A stretch of 14,510 nt of DNA. It comes from Coxiellaceae bacterium UBA1530. Its GTDB lineage: Bacteria; Pseudomonadota; Gammaproteobacteria; Coxiellales; Coxiellaceae. The position numbers and the translations under genes are program-made. The stretch is taken from NCBI GenBank assembly GCA_002323325.1, contig DCQA01000019.1, forward strand, positions 64,292-78,801. Reading direction: 5' to 3'. This document shows positions 1 through 6,432 of this stretch, one piece after another. A model generated the notes under the pieces. It searched no databases, had not been told where the DNA came from, and saw nothing but the letters and a program-made list of their open reading frames with translations. Position 1 is the first letter of the stretch. Every line of letters begins with the position of its first letter.

Positions 1-1458
1 GATGATGATCAATCTATTTACAGCTGGCGTGGAGCTAAGATTGAAAATATCCATCGATTTTCCAGGGACTATCCTGCGTGTGAAACTATTCGCTTGGAAC
101 AAAACTATCGTTCAACACAAACTATATTAAACGCAGCAAATGCCGTTATTGAAAACAATCAAGGTCGTCTGGGTAAAGAGTTATGGACTCAGGGTGATCG
201 TGGTGAGTCCATAGAGCTTTATCCGGCATTCAGTGAACAAGATGAAGCCTATTACATTGTAGCGTCAATTAAAGAGTTGCATAGTCACGGATTTCAATAC
301 TCTGAAATTGCCCTTCTCTATCGCTCTAACGCCCAATCGCGTGTATTAGAAGAACGTTTATTAGAATCCAAAATACCGTATCGGATATATGGTGGCCAGA
401 AGTTCTTCGAGCGTGCTGAGATAAAAGATGCCCTGGGCTACTTACGTTTAATTGCAAATCGTCAAGATGATGCTGCTTTTGAGCGCATTGTTAACACACC
501 GACACGAGGGATTGGCAATACTACATTAATCAAAATCAGGGAAGGAGCAAGAGACAATGCGGCTTCTTTATGGGATACAGCACAATATTTTATTGAGCAG
601 GGGTTGTTGTCAGGGCGCGCATCCAGCGCATTGCAAGGCTTTACTGATTTAATTGACGCCTTAGATCATTCAACTCAAGAGTCTTCGTTGGGGCAACAGG
701 TCGATCACGTTCTGCAGAAAAGTACCTTGATGGCCCATTATCAAAAAGATCGTTCAGAAAAAGGTTTATCACGTGTAGAGAACTTATCGGAGCTGATTAC
801 GGCAACCGAACAGTTTGTTGTTAGTGACGAAGATCATGAATTGACACCATTAGCCGCGTTTTTATCACACGTCGCACTAGAAACGGGAGAGACTCAGTCA
901 GAAGAACACAGTGATTGTGTGAGTTTAATGACTTTACATGCCGCTAAAGGACTCGAGTTTCCAGTAGTGTTTTTAACAGGACTTGAGGAAGGCTTGTTTC
1001 CACACAAAATGGCAACCGAAGAGCCTCATGGTTTAGAAGAAGAGCGACGTTTATGTTATGTCGGTATGACACGTGCGATGAAACGCCTAATTATCACGTA
1101 TGCCGAGTCCCGTCGTATGCATGGATCTGAGCAATATCATCGCCCTTCTCGCTTTATCGCAGAGATGCCGCAGGAGCTCTTGCGGTCAGTGAGGGCAAAA
1201 ACTAAGGTGACGCGACCGAATGCTTATCAACGTAACACCGGTGTCATGCATCAAAAAAGTCAGGCACGTTATACATCAGGTGCCTCAGCGGGTGCTCCTG
1301 GACTCAATTTGGGTGATCGCGTCGCTCATGAAAAGTTTGGTCAGGGGACCATCATAAATTACGAAGGTTCAGGCGATCATGCTCGTGTACAAGTACAGTT
1401 TGATGCTCATGGTAGCAAATGGTTAGTGGCGAGTTTTGCTCGATTAACCTTAGTCTGA
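1..1458 (+). CDS. uvrD: DNA helicase II UvrD (3' part; 5' end outside window)
   Basis: Superfamily 1A 3'-5' DNA helicase of nucleotide excision repair and methyl-directed mismatch repair; it unwinds the incised strand. Reading frame 1 is open from base 1, starting in helicase motif III (DDDQSIYSWRGA, codons 1-12). It continues through motif IV (EQNYRST, codons 33-39), motif V (LMTLHAAKGLEF, around codon 310) and motif VI (EEERRLCYVGMTRA, around codon 345). The C-terminal part ends in the Tudor-like domain (GDRVAHEKFGQGTI through KWLVASFARL) that binds RNA polymerase in E. coli UvrD. The 485 codons seen correspond to E. coli UvrD from about residue 220 to its end, so roughly 235 residues including Walker A lie upstream. 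The presence of this C-terminal domain, and DDDQSIY rather than a Rep-type sequence, favours UvrD over Rep. Stop TGA at 1456-1458. It converges on the next gene. Confidence 0.97.
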   Translation, partial: DDDQSIYSWRGAKIENIHRFSRDYPACETIRLEQNYRSTQTILNAANAVIENNQGRLGKELWTQGDRGESIELYPAFSEQDEAYYIVASIKELHSHGFQYSEIALLYRSNAQSRVLEERLLESKIPYRIYGGQKFFERAEIKDALGYLRLIANRQDDAAFERIVNTPTRGIGNTTLIKIREGARDNAASLWDTAQYFIEQGLLSGRASSALQGFTDLIDALDHSTQESSLGQQVDHVLQKSTLMAHYQKDRSEKGLSRVENLSELITATEQFVVSDEDHELTPLAAFLSHVALETGETQSEEHSDCVSLMTLHAAKGLEFPVVFLTGLEEGLFPHKMATEEPHGLEEERRLCYVGMTRAMKRLIITYAESRRMHGSEQYHRPSRFIAEMPQELLRSVRAKTKVTRPNAYQRNTGVMHQKSQARYTSGASAGAPGLNLGDRVAHEKFGQGTIINYEGSGDHARVQVQFDAHGSKWLVASFARLTLV

Positions 1459-1493
1459 AAAAACCGGATTCAGTGTTTTGATAAAAAGAACGG

Positions 1494-1508
1494 ATGGCCA
1501 CTAGCCAT
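1494..1508 (-). terminator. Weak hairpin between convergent uvrD and cbs
   Basis: ATGGC (1494-1498), loop CACTA, GCCAT (1504-1508) form a perfect 5-bp stem in the 135-base convergent gap. Read on the minus strand the hairpin is followed after about six bases by CTTTTT, so it could terminate cbs transcription. On the plus strand no T-run follows. The stem is short and the T-run is displaced, so this is only a candidate. Confidence 0.25.
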
Positions 1509-1593
1509 TAATTTAGGCCTTTTATTGTGACACAACAAGCGAAAAAGCTCTTGATGAAACCAGTAGGGAGTGATTTTAGAAAATAATCTACCC

Positions 1594-2556
1594 TTAAGCT
1601 TTTTTGCTTTCCAGGTTGTTTTCGCGCATCCAGTCACCACTAATAAATTTACTCATATAGTTGCGAATAGAATCTGGCAAGATAACAACGACTCTGTCAT
1701 TGGCAGAGAGAAGTTGCGCGGCTTGGAGTGCTCCCCAAACGGCAGCCCCACTCGATCCACCCACTAATAAACCCTCCTCTTTAATGAGTCGTTTAGCCAT
1801 CATGAAGGAGTTATGGTCATTAGTTTTGATAAATTGATCGATTAAATCACGTTGGAATACATCTGGAAAAAAGTCGTATCCAATACCTTCAACGTGATAA
1901 TGGTCAACGGTATTACCTCCTCCAAGAATAGACCCTTCAGGATCAACGCCTACTACTTTTACGTGTGGATGAGTGAGTTTGATTCGTTGAGCAATACCAG
2001 AGATAGTTCCACCAGTTCCCATACCAGCAACCACCATTGAAAGATTTTCACCTGCAGCCTGCAAAATTTCTTCAGCTGTACCTTGAACGTGTGCCTCAGG
2101 ATTTTCTGGGTTAGCGTATTGATCGAGTACATGGGCATTAGGCAGTTCATTTTGTAAGCGGTTAGCTAGGGCAATATGGCTGTCTGGGCTGTCAAAAGGT
2201 GCATCAGACGGCGTTCGATAGATAGTGGCTCCCAGAGATTCAAGCACGAGTTGTTTTTCTTGACTCATCTTTTCAGGCATTGTAATGATAATATTGTATC
2301 CTTTAACGGCGCCAGCAAGGGCAATTCCTATCCCTGTATTACCCGATGTGGGTTCAATGAGCGTATCTCCTGGTTTAATTCGTCCTGCTTGTTCAGCTTT
2401 CTCGATCATACGAAAGCCAATTCGGTCTTTCACGGACCCACCAGGATTCATGAATTCACATTTTACCAGCAGTTCACAAGGTAATTCCTGACCAATATGA
2501 TTAAGTTTTACAAGGGGTGTATTTCCGATAGTATCTAGAATAGTTGGGTATATCAC
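1594..2556 (-). CDS. cbs: Cystathionine beta-synthase, catalytic core only (PLP enzyme)
   Basis: Fold-type II PLP enzyme expected to condense serine (or O-acetylserine) with homocysteine to cystathionine, or possibly to make cysteine from sulfide; cytosolic. The PLP lysine is K43 in NPGGSVKDR (37-45). The substrate loop is TSGNTG (70-75) and the phosphate-binding loop is GTGGT (180-184). The sequence follows animal CBS more closely than CysK/CysM: KCEFMNPGGSVKDR, TMPEKMSQEK, GVDPEGSIL, VEGIGYDFFPDV and ILPDSIRNYMSKF all have near-identical human counterparts. At 320 residues it lacks both the N-terminal haem segment and the C-terminal pair of CBS domains. The start is GTG at 2554-2556, six bases after a good ribosome binding site (AGGGAG); the frame has no nearer ATG that keeps the N-terminal strand. 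It is divergent from ubiK and convergent with uvrD, and no cystathionine lyase is adjacent. A cysteine-synthase role cannot be excluded. Confidence 0.88.
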   Translation of the reverse strand: MIYPTILDTIGNTPLVKLNHIGQELPCELLVKCEFMNPGGSVKDRIGFRMIEKAEQAGRIKPGDTLIEPTSGNTGIGIALAGAVKGYNIIITMPEKMSQEKQLVLESLGATIYRTPSDAPFDSPDSHIALANRLQNELPNAHVLDQYANPENPEAHVQGTAEEILQAAGENLSMVVAGMGTGGTISGIAQRIKLTHPHVKVVGVDPEGSILGGGNTVDHYHVEGIGYDFFPDVFQRDLIDQFIKTNDHNSFMMAKRLIKEEGLLVGGSSGAAVWGALQAAQLLSANDRVVVILPDSIRNYMSKFISGDWMRENNLESKKA

Positions 2557-2584
2557 TCAGCTCTCCCTATTTTATCTTTCTAAT

Positions 2585-2612
2585 ATGGTATCAACCCCCT
2601 ACCTTGCGTCAA
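2585..2612 (-). promoter_or_regulatory. Candidate sigma-70 promoter for cbs
   Basis: On the minus strand TTGACG (2607-2612; 5 of 6 to TTGACA), a 16-base spacer and TACCAT (2585-2590; 4 of 6 to TATAAT) lie about 30-55 bases upstream of the GTG start of cbs. This is the best-scoring pair I found by eye in the cbs/ubiK divergent gap. I found no comparable pair facing ubiK. Confidence 0.4.
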
Positions 2613-2712
2613 CTATTTAACTCAAAGTTCGTGATTTATACGGTCTTTACATGATGTTTAAATGCGTTAACCTAGGTAAATAAAAAATAAATTGTCATAG
2701 TAAGGAGTAATT

Positions 2713-2964
2713 ATGATTGACCCTAAGCATATTAATGAGTTTGTTCAAAAGATTTTGGATGAGCTACCGGATGGCATAAAGGAATTGCCCTCGGAAATGC
2801 AAGCACATCTAAAGGCAGGACTACTCGCTGCTTTTTCAAAAATGGAGTTAGTCACACGGGAAGAGTTTGATACTCAGGCGGCTGTCTTACGCAAAACACG
2901 GATGAAATTAGAAATGTTAGAAAAGAAAATATCAGAACTTGAATCTAAACCATCGTCTGAATGA
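2713..2964 (+). CDS. ubiK: Ubiquinone biosynthesis accessory factor UbiK (BMFP domain)
   Basis: Small accessory factor for efficient aerobic ubiquinone synthesis; the E. coli homologue (YqiC) binds UbiJ and lipids and is thought to place the soluble Ubi enzyme complex near the membrane. The 83-residue product begins MIDPKHINEF, as E. coli UbiK begins MIDPKKIEQ. It contains the family signature LVTREEFDTQAAVL (about 46-59) followed by a predicted coiled coil (about 60-78, LEMLEKKISELES). E. coli UbiK is 96 residues; only the variable tail is shorter here. A strong ribosome binding site, AAGGAG at 2702-2707, sits five bases before ATG. The stop overlaps the comM start in ATGA (2961-2964), so the two are translationally coupled. 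Its partner gene ubiJ is elsewhere in this window. Confidence 0.93.
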   Translation: MIDPKHINEFVQKILDELPDGIKELPSEMQAHLKAGLLAAFSKMELVTREEFDTQAAVLRKTRMKLEMLEKKISELESKPSSE

Positions 2965-4472
2965 CCTTCGCAGCAGTTCAATCACGAACCATTGTGGGTG
3001 TCTCGACCTCGCCTGTACGTATCGAAGTGCATTTATCGAGAGGGCTTCCCAGCTTTACTATGGTAGGTTTGCCTGAAAAAGCAGTGAAAGAGAGTAAAGA
3101 TCGGGTACGTAGCGCTCTTTTGAACGCAGGTTTTGAATTTCCAACAAAAAGAATCGTTGTCAATCTTTCTCCTGCAGATTTACCCAAAGAAGGTAGTCGA
3201 TTTGATGTACCAATGGCTCTGGGTATCTTAATTGCATCAGGCCAATTGCATCAAGATAGTGTGAAGGATTATGAGTGTATGGGTGAGTTAACCCTAGATG
3301 GGCAGTTATTGTCTGTTCCAGGTATATTGCCGATTGCTCTCGCTGTTCAAAAGTCGCGTGCTGCTTTGTTAGTTCCTCAAGATAATGTAGCCGAAGCTTC
3401 TGTCATTCAATCCATACGAGTATTTGGTGCTGCAACGTTATTGTCTGTGTGTCAGCATTTGAAGGGAATTGTGCCGATACCACCTAATAATATGCGATCA
3501 AGACACTCTACAGTCGATCGATATTTAGATATGAAAGATGTTAAAGGCCAAGCACAAGGTCGACGCGCTCTTGAGATTGCCGCGTGCGGCGGACACAGTT
3601 TGTTATTAAGAGGTCCCCCAGGAGCGGGTAAATCCATGTTGGCAAGTCGTTTACCTGGGTTATTATCACCAATGACTGTTGAGCAAGCAGAGCAAACGGC
3701 TGCGATTTACTCAGTGAGTCAAAATGGATTTCACTCTCATCAATGGTTACGACGCCCTTTTCGAGCTCCTCATCACACTGCCTCATGTGTGGCGTTAGTG
3801 GGTGGAGGTAACCCACCCCGCCCAGGCGAAATATCATTAGCGCATCATGGTGTATTATTTTTAGATGAGCTACCTGAATTCCATCGGACTGCGCTGGAGG
3901 CTTTACGAGAACCTCTAGAAAACGGTTTCGTGAGTATCGCCAGATCATCACGATGTGTAAAGTTTCCAGCACAGTTTCAGTTAGTTGTGGCAATGAACCC
4001 ATGTCCATGCGGGTATGCTTCTGATGAATACATAGCTTGTCAATGCAATATAGAAGGTATAAGACGGTATCAAATGAAACTTTCAGGCCCATTACTGGAT
4101 AGATTGGATATTCATATCGAAATACCACGTTTACAACCACAAGACTGGTTCGGCGATCATACTCACCATCAGGAGTCATCTGACACGATTCGTCAGCGCA
4201 TCATGGAAGCGCAGCTACGTCAATTAGAGCGCAATAAAGTATTGAATGCGCGTATGACTTCACATCAGTTATCAGCGTGTTGTGCCATTAATCCATCAAC
4301 ACAACGCCTACTTGAGCGAGCTATGACCTTACAGCATTTCTCAGGACGTACCTTGCATCGATTATTATCAATTGCGAGAACTATTGCAGATCTGTCAGGT
4401 CTGGATAAGGTCTGTGAGTCGCATGTCCTTGAAGCATTGAGTTATCGCGCTCTGTCATCTGTTGCGACATGA
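2961..4472 (+). CDS. comM: ComM/YifB family AAA+ ATPase (Mg-chelatase subunit-like)
   Basis: AAA+ ATPase; the Vibrio and Haemophilus ComM is a hexameric branch-migration helicase that helps integrate incoming DNA during natural transformation, and YifB is the same family in species not known to be competent. The N-terminal Lon-protease-like (ChlI) domain spans about residues 1-170. The AAA+ core has Walker A GPPGAGKS (218-225, K224) and Walker B VLFLDELPEF (D302, E303). A C-terminal Mg-chelatase helical domain covers about 400-495. The 503 residues are full length for the family. A CxC-X9-CxC cluster (C348, C350, C360, C362) in the core could bind a metal. No other competence gene is in the window, so a role in transformation is inference. 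The start overlaps the ubiK stop. The long minus-strand open frame inside this gene is a shadow. Confidence 0.95.
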   Translation: MTFAAVQSRTIVGVSTSPVRIEVHLSRGLPSFTMVGLPEKAVKESKDRVRSALLNAGFEFPTKRIVVNLSPADLPKEGSRFDVPMALGILIASGQLHQDSVKDYECMGELTLDGQLLSVPGILPIALAVQKSRAALLVPQDNVAEASVIQSIRVFGAATLLSVCQHLKGIVPIPPNNMRSRHSTVDRYLDMKDVKGQAQGRRALEIAACGGHSLLLRGPPGAGKSMLASRLPGLLSPMTVEQAEQTAAIYSVSQNGFHSHQWLRRPFRAPHHTASCVALVGGGNPPRPGEISLAHHGVLFLDELPEFHRTALEALREPLENGFVSIARSSRCVKFPAQFQLVVAMNPCPCGYASDEYIACQCNIEGIRRYQMKLSGPLLDRLDIHIEIPRLQPQDWFGDHTHHQESSDTIRQRIMEAQLRQLERNKVLNARMTSHQLSACCAINPSTQRLLERAMTLQHFSGRTLHRLLSIARTIADLSGLDKVCESHVLEALSYRALSSVAT

Positions 4473-4515
4473 GTACTTGTAGCCTGATAGCTCTGGTCTG
4501 ATGATGCATTTCGCG

Positions 4516-4521
4516 TATAAT
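4516..4521 (+). promoter_or_regulatory. Consensus -10 box of the tRNA-Arg promoter
   Basis: A perfect TATAAT lies 11 bases before the mature tRNA 5' end and is followed by GGCC, a GC-rich discriminator typical of stringently controlled stable-RNA promoters. No good -35 is visible at 16-18 bases upstream (around 4492-4499, CTGGTC). The box lies outside comM, 43 bases past its stop. Confidence 0.65.
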
Positions 4522-4529
4522 GGCCTCAC

Positions 4530-4609
<80 letters not shown>

Positions 4610-4638
4610 CTAGCATTATTGATTAATATGAGGCCACT

Positions 4639-5508
4639 ATGTGGTTAGCTGCGTGTATTCGGCAAAGATTTTCCATTTATTTACGTTTAATCAGATGGGA
4701 TAAGCCCGTTGGTAGTTTGTTGTTGTTGTGGCCAACGTTGTCAGCATTATGGTTAGCGAGTGAGGGTACCCCCTCACTGTCATTGATCATTATTTTTGTG
4801 CTGGGCGTTTTCGTCATGCGCGCAGCAGGATGCGTCATTAATGATATTGCAGACCGTCAAATTGATGGTCTTGTGAAAAGAACGCAGGATCGCCCGTTAG
4901 CTCAAAAAGAGCTATCCACTTTGGAGGCACTATGTTTTTTTATTACTCTTATCATCATTGCATTGGGCTTGGTTTTATTATTACCGTCCCTATGTTTAAT
5001 CATAGCTCTATGCGCTTTATGTTTTGCTGTTGTATATCCGTGGACAAAACGGTGGTTGCCCTACCCACAAATCGTATTGGGTATTGCGTTTAATGCAGGA
5101 ATTCTTATGGCCTATGGTGCAGTTCAGCACACCCTTCCCTTTGTTAGTTGGTTTCTATACATGACTGCAGTGATTTGGACGTTTGGTTATGACACAATTT
5201 ACGCAATGGTGGATCAAGATGATGACTTGTTAATTGGTATTAACTCTTCGGCAATTAGCCTTGGAAAACAACTTCTTTTTGTTGTTGGTGGTGTATATAT
5301 CTGTATTATTTTATGTTTACTACTATTAGGGATCATGGTGAAGATGAACCTGTGGTACTACGCGGGTGTGACGTTATGCAGTTTTCTTTTTATTCGTCAG
5401 ATGTATTGGATTAGGTCCCACGATACCGAGCGTTGTTTCCAAGCTTTTCTAGCAAATCATCGGGCATGGTTGATTCTATTGCTCGGTATTATCGTAAATT
5501 ATTTATAG
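4639..5508 (+). CDS. ubiA: 4-hydroxybenzoate polyprenyltransferase UbiA
   Basis: Integral membrane prenyltransferase that attaches the polyprenyl chain to 4-hydroxybenzoate, the first membrane step of ubiquinone synthesis. Two Asp-rich Mg-diphosphate motifs are intact: N68-D69-x-x-D72-x-x-x-D76 (NDIADRQID) and D192-QDD-D196 in YAMVDQDDD. The N-terminal RWDKPVGSLLLLWPT (19-33) matches the E. coli motif RTDKPIGALLLLWPT. About eight or nine hydrophobic segments are visible, as expected, and 289 residues is normal length (E. coli 290). ATG at 4639 follows GAGG at 4630-4633 with a five-base gap; the ATG at 4628 is out of frame. The gene starts 29 bases after tRNA-Arg and has no evident promoter of its own. 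The usual upstream partner ubiC (chorismate lyase) is absent. The stop is 18 bases from the converging response regulator gene. Confidence 0.97.
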   Translation: MWLAACIRQRFSIYLRLIRWDKPVGSLLLLWPTLSALWLASEGTPSLSLIIIFVLGVFVMRAAGCVINDIADRQIDGLVKRTQDRPLAQKELSTLEALCFFITLIIIALGLVLLLPSLCLIIALCALCFAVVYPWTKRWLPYPQIVLGIAFNAGILMAYGAVQHTLPFVSWFLYMTAVIWTFGYDTIYAMVDQDDDLLIGINSSAISLGKQLLFVVGGVYICIILCLLLLGIMVKMNLWYYAGVTLCSFLFIRQMYWIRSHDTERCFQAFLANHRAWLILLLGIIVNYL

Positions 5509-5526
5509 TGGGAAGACAGTCTCTAT

Positions 5527-6150
5527 TTAAAAATTAACGTCGATGATACCAAAAGCCACGGCCTGGGCAACCAACTGCGAGGATGAATTAACCTGCATTT
5601 TTTGCATAAGGTTGGCACGATGTACCTCCACAGTATTTTTACTGATGGATAATTCATCAGCAATCAATTTTGATGACTGTCCATCAGCAATGAGTTGTAA
5701 GATATCAAGTTCTCTTCGGGTTAAAGCATGGATCTGTTTTCTAAAGTCGTCTGTAAGAGCTTGTCTTTTTTTATTGCTCTGATCAGATTTGAGAATAGAG
5801 AATACTGAATCAAGTAACTCCTGGTTATTAATCGGCTTCGTGAGAAAATCTTTTGCACCATCTTGTATCGCCTTAACAGCCATACGTACATCAGCATGGC
5901 CACTCACAAAAATAATGGGTGTGTTTATAAGTTGTGCTTTAAGTTGTTGGAATAATTGGAGTCCACTCATCCCTGGTAGGCGAATATCACAAATAATACA
6001 GTGAATCTCTGTATGGGTGTCCTCTAGGAAAGCTTCTGCCGTCAAATAATGCGTCGATTTAAGTTGTACCGAGTCTAACAAACTCGATAGTACATCGGCA
6101 AAAGAAAGATTATCTTCGATTATGGCAAGATGTTTATTCTTAAATGTCAT
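5527..6150 (-). CDS. FixJ-type two-component response regulator (REC plus LuxR HTH), orphan
   Basis: DNA-binding response regulator. The receiver domain (about 5-120) has acidic pair E12-D13, phosphoacceptor D55 (IICDIRLPGMSG), S83 (FVSGH) and K105 (LTKP), so it looks phosphorylatable. The IRLPGMSG and VSGHADVRMAVKAIQDGAKDF blocks are characteristic of the FixJ/NodW/TtrR group. The C-terminal LuxR-type HTH (about 140-205) reads LTRRELDILQLIADGQSSK and ISKNTVEVHRANLMQKM. The 207 residues match the family. No histidine kinase is encoded in the window, so its signal is unknown. It lies downstream of the HAD-like gene on the same strand but has its own good promoter. FixJ-family regulators often govern respiratory or redox functions; a link to the flanking ubi genes is only a guess. 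The ribosome binding site before ATG at 6150 is weak (GGAA). Confidence 0.9.
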   Translation of the reverse strand: MTFKNKHLAIIEDNLSFADVLSSLLDSVQLKSTHYLTAEAFLEDTHTEIHCIICDIRLPGMSGLQLFQQLKAQLINTPIIFVSGHADVRMAVKAIQDGAKDFLTKPINNQELLDSVFSILKSDQSNKKRQALTDDFRKQIHALTRRELDILQLIADGQSSKLIADELSISKNTVEVHRANLMQKMQVNSSSQLVAQAVAFGIIDVNF

Positions 6151-6236
6151 AGTTATTCCATTTTAGGTATGAGGTAAATAATTAAATTTAAGGGCCAAGG
6201 TTGGGCGATTAGGCCTCTAGTGCTCATATCGCATCG

Positions 6237-6265
6237 AGTATAAGAATAATTATGCCCTATGCCAA
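6237..6265 (-). promoter_or_regulatory. Candidate sigma-70 promoter of the response regulator gene
   Basis: On the minus strand TTGGCA (6260-6265; 5 of 6), a 17-base spacer and TATACT (6237-6242; 5 of 6) lie about 87 bases upstream of the ATG. Spacing is optimal. The spacer also contains GGGCATAAT, a possible second -10. A 12-base word covering this point recurs upstream of the neighbouring gene at 7711-7722. Confidence 0.55.
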
Positions 6266-6353
6266 TAGTACTTATCGTGAGAAGGACACACAGATGGTAA
6301 AGTTTATAATTAGTAAGTAGTTATTTTTAACTAAGACTAAGAGGTTGATTAAA

Positions 6354-6418
6354 AGTGACCAATTAAAGAGTGATCACATTGATAGAGGATACATTTTATC
6401 ATCGTTCACTTCAGTGAA
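6354..6418. repeat. Cluster of AGTGA/TCACT inverted half-sites
   Basis: Within 65 bases there are AGTGA at 6354, the self-complementary GTGATCAC at 6370-6377, and the inverted repeat TTCAC-TTCA-GTGAA at 6405-6418. They lie between the end of the HAD-like gene and the response regulator promoter. The last could fold as a 5-bp hairpin but has no T-run on either strand, so it does not look like a terminator. They may be operator half-sites; no binding protein is identifiable from sequence. Confidence 0.3.
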
Positions 6419-6432
6419 TATTTGAAGACACA

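Noticed and set aside
94..96. TTG at codon 32 as a start for uvrD
   Set aside because: The frame is open and conserved from base 1 (DDDQSIYSWRGA), so the gene simply begins outside the window.
1570..1767. 65-codon plus-strand open frame spanning the uvrD/cbs gap
   Set aside because: Most of it is antisense to the 3' end of cbs; only a few codons are intergenic and no start signal is present.
2176..2491. Two overlapping plus-strand open frames of 68 and 102 codons
   Set aside because: They are antisense to the conserved PLP-binding part of cbs and look like no protein.
3541..4179. 212-codon open frame on the minus strand
   Set aside because: It lies wholly inside comM, whose Walker motifs and full-length conservation are clear; the translation has no recognisable domain and no ribosome binding site. 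It is an antisense shadow.
6253..6321. 22-codon plus-strand open frame (MPYANSTYREK...) in the gap before the response regulator
   Set aside because: There is no ribosome binding site, and the ATG falls inside the minus-strand promoter of the regulator.
6405..6418. Hairpin after the HAD-like gene as its terminator
   Set aside because: The stem is only 5 bp and no T-run follows on the minus strand; it is kept only as an inverted repeat.
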